A stretch of DNA of 64,000 nt. Origin: Blasia pusilla. Lineage: Eukaryota; Marchantiophyta; Marchantiopsida; Blasiales. This document shows, piece after piece, positions 43,573 to 55,022 of the stretch. The stretch spans positions 18,290,001-18,354,000 of the forward strand of contig CM114271.1 in assembly GCA_050084515.1 (NCBI GenBank). The letters are read 5' to 3'. A program made the position numbers and the translations under genes. The notes below the pieces were generated by a model that made no database searches, was not told the origin of the DNA, and saw nothing but the letters and a program-made list of their open reading frames with translations. Position 1 is the first letter of the stretch, and each line of letters opens with the position of its first letter.

Positions 43573-45771
43573 ATGGAAGAGGATGATGGCTATCAGTCTG
43601 AAGATGGATATCACTACGTGGAAACCGACCCATCAGGTCGATATGGGCGTTATAGCGAGATTCTCGGAAAAGGATCATTCAAGATTGTTTACAGAGCTTT
43701 TGATGGGATGAAGGGCATTGAAGTTGCATGGAATAAGGTCAAACTCGACAATGCCACAAAGTCTCCAGAAATCTTGGGTCAATTGTACTCTGAGGTGCAC
43801 ATTCTTCAAAATTTGAAGCACAAGAACATTATGAAGATCCAGTATTCCTGGATTGACACCGGTTCAAGGAGTGTAAATTTTATAAGTGAGCTGTTCACAT
43901 CAGGGACTCTCCGAGAGTACAGTAGAAAGCACAAATCTGTCAGTCTTCAAGCTATTAAGAAATGGTCAAGGCAAATTCTCCAAGGGCTTAATTATCTACA
44001 CAGCCAGGACCCTCCGGTGCTGCATAGAGACTTGAAGTGTGATAATATCTTCGTAAATGGAAACAGCGGAAATGTGAAGATTGGCGATTTTGGGTTGGCT
44101 ACTGTGTTAAAACAAGGTCACTTAACCCAGTTAGTCGGCACTCCAGAATTTATGGCTCCAGAAATGTACAACCAAAAGGGGTACAATGAGCTAGTAGACA
44201 TATACTCTTATGGTATGTGTGTAGTGGAGCTGCTCACGCTGGAATATCCTTACAGTGAGTGTACAAATTTTGTTCAAATCTACAAGACGATCATCTCAGT
44301 AAGTTTCTGTTTTCTTCATTTCTCACAGGGATTGATCTGCTTGTTAACATCGTTTTTGCATAATCTAAAGTTTCTCCAACTTATCTGAATTCTATCAATT
44401 CTCCAGCCTGACACACATGATTTTTCTCTGACAGTATTTCATGTGGCCATTTTCCCGGTAGATTTACATATTAACTGCTCTCTGCCACCTCATTCTATGC
44501 AGGGCAAGAAGCCAGGTGCATTGAATAAGCTGAAAGATCCCGAGGTTCGAGCATTTGTCGAGAGATGCCTGGCAGTTGTGTCTGAAAGGCCAACTGCTAC
44601 AGAACTTCTTGAGGATCCCTTTTTGAGGATCGAGAATTTAGGGGAGTCAGGAAACTCATTGGCCGCACTAGATGCTAATTATCTTGGCACACCAAGAGGT
44701 AGGGACTATCCTTTGGATCCCTTTCTGCTGAAGGAAGACAATTGGGAAGCCATGAAGTTATCCAAATTCAGTTCTCCTACCTTTTATACTGCTTCAAATG
44801 GTAAACAAGCAGAACTGAAGGAAGATTTTCAGCGCTCTCTGAGTAGCTCAAATTGCAATGGTATACTCCATTACAACAGGGAAGGTTGGTCCGACAGTTC
44901 TTTACCCTCATATCTTCGCGAAGATAGCTCTGTCTCACGATGTCTGCCTCATGAAGACAGCTCCTCATCATCACACCTCCGACATGTGAACAGCTTTTGT
45001 AATGATAGCTTCTTATCACCACCCCTGCGCCGTGGATACAGCTTTCAAGATGACAGCTTCTTATCATCACACCCACGACATGAGGACACTTTCCAAGATG
45101 ACAGTTTCTTATCATCGCACCTACAACATGAGGACACCTTCCGAGATGACAGCTTCATAGCATCTCACCTTTGCAATGAGGATGTATTCTCATCTGCCCA
45201 ACCACGTTATGAAGACAGCTTCTCATCATCACATCTACACTATGAGGACAACTTCTCATCACCATATCCCCTTCGCCAGGACAACATTCCATCATCACAT
45301 TTTCGCCGGCAGGATAGCTCTGTATCAAGTCTGTATGAGTATGAGAAACCTTCTCGAAGGAGCATCAATGCCAAGGGAGAAAGGAGGGATGATGACACTA
45401 TAAGCATGAAGTTTAGGATTGCAGACAATGGTGGTTCCACCAGAGTAGCAAAGTTTTCCTTCAAGTTGGACACCGACACAGCCTTAAGTGTCGCTCATGA
45501 GATCATACTAGGGCTGGACCTTTTTGATCAAGATGTGAATACTATTGCTGAGATCATTGATGCAGAAGTATCTGCTCTAATACCAGACTGGAACTCCTCA
45601 AGCCCTAATGAGGAAATTATCCATGATGGTAAGAGTGTAAAATGGGCAGGTTGCCTTGATGGATGGGACCATTTTCCAACGCCCAACCTTGAGCGGGCAT
45701 GCTACGGGAAGTGCCAACATGAAGTTCATGGAGTAGGGGAGGAATGCTGGAGGGAACAAATATATGGATAA
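43573..45771 (+). CDS. WNK: WNK (with-no-lysine) serine/threonine protein kinase, two exons
   Basis: Exons 43573-44298 and 44503-45771 (ATCTCA/GTAAGT…ATGCAG/GGCAAG), giving 664 residues. The kinase domain spans about residues 24-288. The P-loop GKGSFKIVY supplies the WNK-type catalytic Lys in beta-2, while beta-3 reads VAWNKV with Asn where ordinary kinases have Lys. The catalytic loop is [10 protein letters not shown], the activation segment begins DFGLAT and ends [11 protein letters not shown], and LEYPYSEC is a family signature. After a Ser/His/Asp-rich repeat region (about 368-528), residues 538-608 form the OSR1_C/PF2-like domain ([18 protein letters not shown] … ALIPDW). Plant WNKs act in ion and osmotic, circadian and flowering signalling; the substrate here is unknown. 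The second residue of DFG is unusual (see findings). Start chosen as the first ATG of the acidic N-terminus common in plant WNKs. Confidence 0.93.
44878..45360 (+). repeat. Degenerate tandem repeats encoding Ser/His/Asp-rich units in WNK
   Basis: Imperfect units of 33 and 48 nt. The clearest consecutive pair encodes [16 protein letters not shown] then [16 protein letters not shown]; further copies vary ([23 protein letters not shown]). They lie between the kinase and the C-terminal domain, a region that is usually disordered in WNKs. Confidence 0.8.
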
Positions 45772-45833
45772 GACTTCTGAAGCGAACTTGGAGAGAAAGT
45801 AAGATGTCCTATCAAGAAAGGAGGGTTTCTCTT

Positions 45834-45967
45834 GCATTGTATGAAAATAATGACTGCTGCTTGTCTCAGTTTGAGGGAGAAGAGCAGGGAAGGGATATCT
45901 GCATTGTGTGAAAATAACGACCGCAACTTGTCTCAGTTTGAGGGAGAAGAGCAGGGATGATATCAGC
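45834..45967 (+). repeat. 67-bp tandem duplication in the WNK 3' region
   Basis: 45834-45900 and 45901-45967 share GCATTGT…GAAAATAA and CTTGTCTCAGTTTGAGGGAG with few differences. Probably in the 3' UTR. Confidence 0.85.
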
Positions 45968-47207
45968 CACTTGTAGGAATGAGGATAAATGTTCCGGCAT
46001 CTTCTGCTGCAAAAGACATTTGGCTGACTCGGTTGTTTCTTACCCACTTTATTGGTGTGGATGATGCACAGATCAAGAAGAGGAGAATTATATGAACCAT
46101 AGCTAGATCAAGAAGATCAAGCAATTGAAGATTGTGACTAACTACATCAACTGAGAGTTCAAGAAATGATGAAGAGATTGACTTGTGTCACTGTGGGAAG
46201 TACAGGAGCAAAATCTCCAGACAGGCCGTGACCACAATGGTCAGAAGTCAGAAGAAGTGCTGTAGGGATCAGGTCTAGTGAGGACTAAGGCGACAGCAGA
46301 GAATCCATAACCAAGTCATGGCAGATATTCTTCCAAGTCTCGCTGGAGTGATAGCGTTGGTTCAAATTTGGATACATCTTCTGCATTCATTCATTCTTGG
46401 ACTCTGCATCCAACCCCTGGGTCAGGAGTGAGTGTTTTGTCAAAATACCCGTTCTTGGTCCTCGGGATGAAGCTCTGTGTGTGCAATATGCATGTACAGC
46501 TTTTGTCCCCTTCTGTCGAGAAGCATTGAGTTTGACTTCTACCAGACTGTTACATTCAAGGTCTTTCTTCTTGTGCATTCTCTTTGTCCTTCATTTAAAG
46601 CTTGTAGAAATGTACAATTTGGATGTGTGACTTTTTATGATATTTATAGGGTTTTATTCTTCATGTCACTGGGCTGTTAGTCAAACTGGATACACATTGC
46701 TTCCTGTATAATTCTTATATTTATATTTTTTGCTTACCTCCTTGCATTCTGATTGCATGGTCTGTTTGTATGTGTACATGCAGGTTGGTGAGATGCTGAA
46801 GGACTCTCTGGTTGCCCTGCGTGAAATAGTAGGGGGCAAGCTTGCTATTCCAACCCAAACTGCCCATGAAAGTGTATTGACTTCTGATTCGGTGCTTTTG
46901 TGTGCTGGATGGTCTGCAGGAATGACAGAAGGTAGACCATTCTATGTGAAGCATTATCTCGTCGTAGTCTGAACTGGGAGATATTCTGTGATGTCAAGGC
47001 GAACTAATTCAGTGCTGTCTGTTTTGTAAACCTGCAGATTTTGATAGAGGTAGTAGCAGGCAATGAGAAGGAGGAGCTATATATCTGTTCACCTTTCTTC
47101 TCCTACTGTAACTTAAATCAGCTTTTCTGTTTGTCTGCCGTTGTAATGACAAAAGACAAACCTAGTTTGAGTTGCATGATACCTTCTCAGAAAAGGATTA
47201 GATGAAC
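45968..47207. other. 3' flank of WNK, no further gene assigned
   Basis: Likely 3' UTR and intergenic DNA. A possible exon at 46783-46972 (after GTACATGCAG) has an 60-odd-codon open frame without a recognised domain; it may belong to an alternative 3' transcript. Confidence 0.4.
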
Positions 47208-48527
47208 CTCAATCTCTAATACCTGCTGTAATTTATAATGGTTGCTGCAAAGTTGGTTATCTTTAACCAATTAGGTCCACGATGTTAGCAGCTTGATTTA
47301 CTCCATAACTGCTGAGAAAGTGCCATCACAGCAGGATTTTTCCAAGCTCACAGGTCTGTCGAAGTAGAGCATTTAGTCGCCTGTATCTTCACAAGAACAC
47401 TCGCTTCTGGTTGGGCTCTCTGGGGTGACTGTCCACTCATTTGTATTTTTGGTCCATGAGATCCATCTGGGTGAATGCCAGACTTGGTTTATCCATTTGT
47501 AAGAGCACTTCCTTAATTCTACGGTTCAATTGTGGTTCAATTCTACGGTGTGGATAACTACATAATACAGTACAATAACAAATAGTGCATCCGATTTCTG
47601 GCCTATTCAATGGGTAGGCTAAGGAAGCTGTGTGATTTTTGTGCCACTGTTTTGTATACCATTTTCATTTTGGATTTCAATGTTCTAGTATTGCTGGTTT
47701 GGTATGATGTGCGGGTGGAAACTGTCACCGGTGACTAATTTGGAGGAATGCAAGCTACCTAGCTAGCTTCCCTGCCTTACGTCATCAATCGGGTTGTCAC
47801 GGATAGTAGTTAGCGTTTGCCTTCTGGATCCAAACAAGCCATCACCCAAGCTCCAATGGGTTGTAGGATGTGAAATGGTGTCTTGGTGCATAAGAAACCA
47901 AGCCGGCATTGGACTTCCGTATCCACATCATCTAAGGTGAAATCACATGCTCAACATCAGATGATAATTGGCACTCAAAAAGAAACCAAGCAAAACAGAG
48001 ATTAAACTCAGGTAAGGTTTCCACTACCTAATTGATGGTTACTTTCCAGTTTATGTGTTCGCATGGACCCGGACGATTTTCATCTCCAGGCTTTGACCTG
48101 AATTCTTATTTTCCAGTGAAGCTATAGAGGATATCTCGACACCTCATGGCTATCCTGGTGGAGTGATGGCCGTTAGGCTGAAAAGGTTAGTGCATTGAAC
48201 TCGTGTACCTGATAGGCGGACAGAAATCAAACCATCGTCCCGACGGCATCAATAGTTGGGCGATCAATATGTGGCCTACATGCACCTTTCTACTCTCGTC
48301 ATCTAAATGTGGTAGTCGAAGTGATGTAAGACATGGAAAGCGTATAAAGCGACGTCGTGAGTGCCTTGGGACGTTACCTCATCCCTAAAGCTCCGCTGCA
48401 ATTCGGTTGGGCTGGGCCGCATCAGCGAGATTTGTTAGTGGGTCTTTTGAGAAGTTAAGAGAATTGGCACTTTTGGTAGAACGGTACGCTGAAAAGATGC
48501 TTATGGGGCTGAGCACCCCATTGGTGA
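47208..48527. repeat. Segmental duplication, copy 1 (left of the DUF538 gene)
   Basis: Aligns with 50436-51291 from CTCAATCTCTAATACCTGCT through GATGCTTATGGGGCTGAGCA with high identity and small indels. Copy 1 contains about 435 bp (roughly 47954-48390) absent from copy 2. No open frame of interest; function unknown. Confidence 0.88.
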
Positions 48528-49645
48528 TGAATTCTCGGTGAATGTGTGCAAGATGTCTGTGGATTCTGACTGGTTCCCGATGACCTCAGGCAAGCTACTG
48601 GTGGTGGCTATGATACTTAAAGGTCCATAAGTGCCTATGGACTCACGACATATGTACTGTCTCCTTCATCTACTTTCAACAAAATACGAGAGGTTTGGGT
48701 GGGGACCAGGGAACAAACCCTGGAAATATTGAAGCACACAATTGGACCAGTGAAGCCAATCCATCTATGGCGTCACTCTTTACAACGTGCTGTGACAGAT
48801 CACGAAATCCAGAGTTCTTATACATGGTGGATCTGAAGGACCCACCTGCCTTCACCCAAAGCTCCTGTTGGCTACGAGCGAGCAAAGTGCCACTCTAGTC
48901 CCCAATTCTCCACCCACGATGTGGGACGACTGACGCAAGATTCGGATCTCTTGAAAGAGGATCCTATCGCCCAGCTTGAAAGCTTCAACTTTCTACAGTT
49001 TTTCCACCACGATTAGAATGTAGTTTATTTTCCTCTGATAAAGTAATCTCCCCCTCCAACTTCAACAAATACCGACAGCCCTCACTGCGCAAAACAATAA
49101 AGGCGGTCGGTTCTGGGTCTATCGCCCATCGCAGCACCCACCTGCTTCAGCTCGAGTGTGTGTGTGTCAAGTTTGAGAAAACGAAAGTGCGCTAAAGCCT
49201 CTTTATCATGCCTGCAGGATGACGTAGATGGTGGCTGCAGCCTGCCCGGACTTCGCTGCCCGTTCAAGGCGACCCTACGGTCAGTAAGTGCCTGCAGGAT
49301 GACGTTCATGACTTTCGCGTTTCGAGAGACTCTGGAGTCCGTTGAGTGTTCTCTCGAAACGTGGACACCTCAGGGTACTTGATCCGAGATTCGGTCGCTT
49401 GCGTTCGATTCCGGAGGGTTCGTGCGATTGGTTGGCACTTTCGCCTGCTTCGTGAATCAATTGGACTCGAAACTGGTCGGGTGCGAGGTGCGAGTCGGCG
49501 AGAGCGAACGGGTATCTACGGTAGGTCACTTTTTCGGAAGTCGATCGTGCGCTTTAGTTTCGTGTTGTGGTCGTTGTTTCGGCTCGACCTCTACTACGAA
49601 TCTCTGCTGTTGAAGAGGGAGGCGACGATCAGGTGCCCGGGCACG
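48528..49645. other. Upstream region of the DUF538 gene
   Basis: Contains a repeated word TGCCTGCAGGATGACGT (49209-49225 and 49289-49305). The reading frame of the gene is open back to an ATG at 49346, but the encoded extension is Arg-rich and unlike the family, so I treat it as 5' UTR. Confidence 0.45.
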
Positions 49646-50161
49646 ATGGATGAGGGTGTGAGGAAGAGAGCCTGTGTCTTACAGCAAACGCGTCGGCCGA
49701 TTCAGAGCCTCCTGGTTGTGTTGTTGGCGATATGCCTCGTGGTGAACACTGTCAGTGCAGAAGTTGCTTCCGATCCCTACCTGGACGCCTATGAGCAACT
49801 ACGGGCATACGGTTTCCCCGTCGGCCTCCTACCGGACACCGTCAAGGATTACTCTTTGGAAGACGACGGAAACTTCGCTGTCCATTTGAAAGACAAGTGC
49901 AATGTCATGATACCTGGGGAGTTTCCCGTTTTGTATTCCCAGACCATTACAGGAACCCTGTCTTACGGCACTTTGAGGAATTTGTCTGGCATATCGGTGA
50001 AGGCTTATTTCTTCTGGTGGTCATTGACTTCCATTACGGTGACGGACGGGAATCTCGTCTTCGAGGTTGGGCTTCTTACAGCGAAGTATCCCATGAATAA
50101 TTTCGAGGAGAGTCCTTCATGTGTCAAAAAATCACTGCGGATGATCATTCTCGACGAGTAG
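49646..50161 (+). CDS. DUF538 family secreted protein, single exon
   Basis: 171 residues. After a basic N-terminus, residues 21-38 (SLLVVLLAICLVVNTVSA) form a signal peptide with a good Ala cleavage site. The mature part follows the DUF538 pattern: an N-terminal helix (AYEQLRAYGFPVGLLPDTV), YSLEDDGNFAVHL, a beta-rich middle (ITGTLSYGTLRNLSGISVKA), and the closing GNLVFEVGLLTAKYPMNNFE with ESPSC. DUF538 proteins are plant-specific, small and often stress-responsive; their biochemical role is not firmly established. Start chosen at 49646 because it places the signal peptide near the N-terminus; an in-frame ATG at 49346 would bury it. The gene sits between the two copies of a segmental duplication. 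Confidence 0.88.
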   Translation: MDEGVRKRACVLQQTRRPIQSLLVVLLAICLVVNTVSAEVASDPYLDAYEQLRAYGFPVGLLPDTVKDYSLEDDGNFAVHLKDKCNVMIPGEFPVLYSQTITGTLSYGTLRNLSGISVKAYFFWWSLTSITVTDGNLVFEVGLLTAKYPMNNFEESPSCVKKSLRMIILDE

Positions 50162-50435
50162 GGATTCCGGATCGGAGCCGTCTCTCGTCCATCGATTCGG
50201 TTTGTTCTCACTGGCCTACTGCAGCACACCTGACTTACTCATATACCGGCGAGGTGTGTATCTCTTGGAGAAACTGCTCTCCCAGTGAGTGTATAATCTG
50301 CAAGTCATTGATAATGCCGATAATTGATCAGTCGTAGTGTGTGTACTGGGTTGTCATACCGGCGATTCTTTTTAGGCTTATTGTGAAAGCCGATCAGCTT
50401 TCACGGCATCGAGCTGCACCGAAATTCAGTGGAAG

Positions 50436-51291
50436 CTCAATCTCTAATACCTGCTGTAATTTATCATGGTTGCGACAGAGTCGGTTAGCTGTAACCAATT
50501 AGGACCACGATGTTAGCTGCTTGATTTACACCATAACTGCTGAGAAAGTGCTATCACAGCAGGATTTTTTCCAAGCTCACAGGTCTCTGTCGAAGTAGAG
50601 CATTTAGTCGTCCGTATCTTCACAACAACACTCGCTCCTGGTTGGGCTCTCTGTTCACTCGGTTGTATTTTTGGTCCATGAGATCCCATCTGGGTGGATG
50701 CCAGACTTGCTTTATCCATTTGTAAGAGCACTTCTTAAATTCTAATAGATTGTGGTTCAATTCTATGGTGTGGATAAATAACTACATAATACAGTGCACT
50801 AGCAAATAGTGCACCCGATTTCTGGCCAATTCAATGGGTAGGCTATGAAAGCTGCGTGATTTTTGTGCTATCGTTTGAGTGCCATGTATCTTTTTGAATT
50901 TCCATGTTATAGTAGTAATGCTGGTTTGGTAAGATGTGCGGGTGGAAACTGCCACCGGTGACTAATTGGGAAGATTTCAAGCTTCCTAGCCAGCTTCCCT
51001 GCCTTACGTCAATCGGGTTGCTACGGATAGTAGTTGGCGTTTGCCTTCTGGATCCAAATAAGCCATCACCCAAGCTCAAATGGGTTGTAGGATGTGGAAT
51101 GGTGACTTGGTGCAAAAGAAACCAAGCCACATCATCTAAAATGAAATGAAATCACATGCTCCACTGCAGTTCCGTTGGGCCGGATCACTGAGACTTTTCT
51201 AGTGAGTCTGTTTGGAAGTTAAGAGAATTGGCGCTTTTGGTATAACGTAACGCTGAAAAGATGCTTATGGGGCTGAGCACCCTGTCGGTGA
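50436..51291. repeat. Segmental duplication, copy 2 (right of the DUF538 gene)
   Basis: Same orientation as 47208-48527, about 3.2 kb away. It lacks the internal ~435 bp of copy 1; the join is at about 51150 (ATCACATGCTC/CACTGCAG). Confidence 0.88.
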
Positions 51292-52150
51292 CTTTCCGGG
51301 ACTAAGGAGTCGGATGTCATTGTACCACTTCGTTTAAAGACTTCATGTGAAATCCATTGAATTTTCTTGTGGGGGTGAGGAAACGTTGCCCTCCTCTCAA
51401 GTGTTTCCCACAATTGCAGCGCTGTCAGCATGATTGATTTCTAGCGAGTGGGAATTCTGGCTGTTTCACTGCCTCGGAAGGTACTATCGTATCCATCTAC
51501 TGAGAGTAAAGAGTTGTGAAAAGGTGTGGCAGATGTAGCACAGCCGTAAACGGGAGTTTGTAGGACGTCAATGCTCGCAATGAAGTGTGTAAATTTCCAT
51601 GTTTACTACCGCGTTAATCGTCTATTTTTGTGTTCGCTGTAGATCATCAGGGATCAGGGGACAATTTAGCATATTCCTCTCGAGAATGGTATCAGAGGAG
51701 AATTATTGCAGCTCTGCAAATTTGTCTTCATTGAAGTCGTGTTCTACCGAAGCCGCGTGACAGCTTCCCCGAAGCCTCCCTGCCGGCCTCAGCGTGAATG
51801 GCCAAGCCGCTGTCCAGCTATCATTCAGTGTATCGGCACATGATCGCGTTCATCCATATCAAGAACGCTCCAAATTGATTCTACTCGGCCCGATTTGGAG
51901 GCTGGAATGCGAATAGGAAGCAGACACTTAGGTTGGCCACTGATCCGACGATGGTAAATGGCAGCATCATTGAAGAGTGTGGCTATGAGTTTTTAGTATC
52001 TTAAGAGGACGGGAATGCGGAAAACCTCCATACATGAAATACATGACATGATGAGACCATGAGGTGATTATACCTTTCTGAGGCAGTATCCAAACGTCTC
52101 GTCTCCCCTCGGTCGTAGACTCGAACCGACATTGCCTTCGCATCCAGAAG
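51292..52150. other. Intergenic DNA, no gene recognised
   Basis: No coding or structured feature recognised. A PBS-like TGGTATCAGAGG at about 51686 is isolated. Confidence 0.45.
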
Positions 52151-52153
52151 AAT

Positions 52154-52311
52154 TCTCGATAATTTTGAGAAAGGTTGCCTGCGAAGTGGAGAATAGATGT
52201 TAGTATCTGATGGCGACACAACGCGTGCACTGTCTCGATAATTTTGAGAAAGGTTGCCTGTGAAGTGGAGAATAGACGTGAGTATCTGATGGCGACACTA
52301 CGCGTGCACTG
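52154..52311. repeat. 79-bp tandem duplication
   Basis: 52154-52232 and 52233-52311 both begin TCTCGATAATTTTGAGAAAG and end ACGCGTGCACTG, with about five differences. It lies about 600 bp beyond the stop codon of the minus-strand PhyH-like gene. Confidence 0.88.
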
Positions 52312-52924
52312 CCAGTAAACCTCCTAGGTGACCGGAAACATGGAAGTAACTGAGTTAAAGTAATTAGAAAGTTTGTACGTGAACAGAAATTCGAGCGCGC
52401 TCTTTCGTATATGAATGTGCTAGAACCTCCAAACCAGCGCCGAGTATCAATCCCAACGCGGTGGATGCGTAATTGGTACAAGCTTCATGCGTAAATGTGC
52501 GGTAGCCTTGAATGCTATATCGATATGGGGCTGAGCGTCTGAGGAAACCTACGTTCACGCTTGAGAATCGTACTTGAACTTTCGGCCTTCCAAAACGGTG
52601 ACTGTGATTTCGAAAGGAAGAATCACGCCCACAATTTCGAATCGAAATCACATTCACGCTACGAAAGTGGCCGGTTTCACACCGAAGCTCAATCACGAAT
52701 ATGAAGCCACGCTAGAGTACGCAGGATGCGATCTTGGCAAATTTATTTAAGTAATCACGTCTAGAAGCTCCGACACGATCACTGACCGTGTCTCACGAGT
52801 ACGACGTTCGTAGAAACGTTTCCATATGCTTTGTAGCAGAATTCATTATTTGCTTTAACGTACTGCCAAAGAAACAGTCCACCCTACTTATTAGTCGATC
52901 TAAGTTGCAGTTTGCGCCGACCTC

Positions 52925-54955
52925 TTACACATCCTTTCCGACAGCATTCAGTACTTCTAGTTTATCGTTGTGCGAATGAGTAAATCCAATGCTCCGTTCA
53001 TATTCGACAGTTTCAAGAGACCGGAAGGCCACAACCCAGGCACGTCTCCAGCTGTCAGTGCTTAAATTGCCTCCTGAACCGTGCAAGATCCTTTCGTGGT
53101 GCACTGTTGCATCACCTCTGTCAATTTCGGCAGCTTTCGGGACGTCTTTCTCTGATAGGCATGCTGCTAACGTGTGGGACTTGTCGCGGTCACCATGCAA
53201 TGGACCATGAGTTCTGAGACTCCTTTCCACATGTGTTCCTGCACAGAGATTAGTCCCAATTTTGTCAATTACTGCAAGGATGAAGCATCTTCGTCAGGCC
53301 TACATCCTCCTCTACCTGTTGCGGTAATTTTCATAAAGAGAGTCCAGATTTCCGACGACAACTAGACTTGCTTTTTTCCGCCCTACAAATGCCAGATGGA
53401 GTTTGAGATGCACTTCCGGAAGCTCAAGAATCTAAGAATCTCTAAGAACGATCGTTAATCATATTTGAAATTCGAGAAGCATCATCCAAAGGATGCCTTT
53501 CGGTAAGAAGAAGAAAAAGTCGCAAAAAGTATCAGATGGTTGTACTTGCCTTGTTATCTTTACACATCAGACTGCATTCCGAATGCTTAGATATGACGAC
53601 ATACGTGTACGTCACTTTTTACTCCTGGACGGAGGAAAACGAAAAAGCCTTTTAATGTTCGAAAGATCACCTGGGACAAATTGGACGCATCCATTTTCGA
53701 TGCGGGAATTGTCGATAGCTAACCAGAAAGAGGCTGTTCTCGTATCTTTGGTCACAGGCCAGTAGGCCAAGTCCTGGTGCCTGAAAACACAGAGGAGTCC
53801 CCAGGTGTGAAAAGACATGAGACGACCATAAACAATTGGGAGCTTGCCCTGCCGCGAATCCACACAAGAAACAGGGCTAGTGAGTGATGAGTTTAGAATT
53901 GGCGTGTAGTTCATCTTCTAGGATTTGGAATTCGTCTTCCAAGCTGTCTGATGTAGCCAATGAGATCGAGAATGAGATATGTGCGGCGATTAAATTACAA
54001 TTATACTTCACCAGTGAAAGACTCCGTCGGCTTTGTTCGGTGGTTTGGCAAGAAGTTGATCATAATCAAGAATCATGTCTGATCCCAGGAGCTGCTCTGC
54101 AATAGACGCAGCTCTTTTCTCGTATATGTTCCCTTTTAGACGCTGATTGTACCTAATTACAACCAGACAGGCAGTAACATAAACAAACCTTGTCCGGACG
54201 AACAGAAACTTCAGAAACAACCACTCAGCCCGATAGTTGAACGCATTTGAACAGTTTACGTCCATTTTTACAGCATGTAGTGTCTAGACTTGGGCCAAGC
54301 GGCCGAAGAATGGCGGACGATCAACTGGCGTTTCAAGTCAGCCAATCCTTCAGAGGTACAAAATTACCGTCACACGAAATTGCGACCGAACTTACTTGGA
54401 AGGAAGCATTATATTTACGATGGAGTAATCTTCGATAGGCTTCGAGTAGTCTGCAGACATGTCACAAAAATCACGCCCTTCCACTTCTACTTCCCGCCTA
54501 ATGAAAGCCATATACTCCTCCTCTAGATTCCGCATTTCATCCTCTGATAGAACTCCCTGCATATCTTACGGCCAAAAATCAGAGAAAGCAGGTGCATACT
54601 TTTCGCGGAAACGAACAACTGCAGGATACGAAAATTTGACATGGCAGGTAGCCAGTGAATTTAAAAGTGTTGCCCCTCCACGATTCACATCGGCAGTCTT
54701 TCACACGGTCACACATTCCACACCCTCAAGATATCGATCCAGCTCGATCCGTTCCAACTTCACTCGCAAATTCTCTGCAACAGAGGCAACTTGTCCCGTG
54801 GCACCACTAGGCTACAGACAAAAAATAAGGGAGACGGACAGAAGGAACTGATCGACCTTCAGATGGAGATAACCAGAGGATTGAAATCCTTGGATTTCTT
54901 CCGGTGTGAGCTTGTACCGATCTCCATCACGTCTCCCCGCTCCTTCATCCGCCAT
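52925..54955 (-). CDS. Phytanoyl-CoA dioxygenase (PhyH) family protein, five exons
   Basis: Reconstructed on the minus strand: 54955-54857, 54556-54396, 54152-54012, 53780-53671, 53238-52925; 825 nt, 274 residues, all phases consistent. Exon 1 begins MADEG and contains LTPEEIQGFQSSGYLHLK, the family N-terminus. Exon 3 ends at a Trp codon split into exon 4, yielding FHW then HQD: His135 and Asp137 are the HxD iron ligands. Exon 4 has FWLAIDNSRIENGCVQFVPG. Exon 5 has the distal ligand in HHERILHGSGGN (about His223) and a following WRR, with an Arg for 2-oxoglutarate. This predicts an Fe(II)/2-oxoglutarate-dependent oxygenase; the substrate is unknown. No C-terminal peroxisomal SKL-type signal is seen (ends GKDV). 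The donor of intron 1 (AAG/GTCGAT) is weak. Divergent from NDUFA13. Confidence 0.87.
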
Positions 54956-54963
54956 CGCTAATA

Positions 54964-55022
54964 ATTCCTACGCCTCTAACTCTCTCTCTATCTCTCTCTC
55001 TATCTCTATCTCTCTCTGTGCG
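54964..55022 (-). repeat. CT/GA microsatellite just upstream of the PhyH-like start
   Basis: CTCTCTCTATCTCTCTCTCT-type run on the plus strand, GA-rich on the coding strand, within about 70 bp upstream of the start codon. Such GA-rich tracts are common in plant 5' UTRs and core promoters. Confidence 0.7.

Noticed and set aside
46730-46972. Possible extra WNK exon (…VGEMLKDSLVALREIVGG…)
   Set aside because: The WNK frame already ends at a proper stop after its C-terminal domain; no in-frame donor joins it and no domain is recognised.
49346-49645. N-terminal extension of the DUF538 frame to an upstream ATG
   Set aside because: The extension is Arg-rich and would place the signal peptide about 120 residues in; the internal ATG at 49646 fits the family.
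51686-51697. PBS-like TGGTATCAGAGG
   Set aside because: One mismatch at the last base and no LTR-like sequence or TG/CA ends around it.
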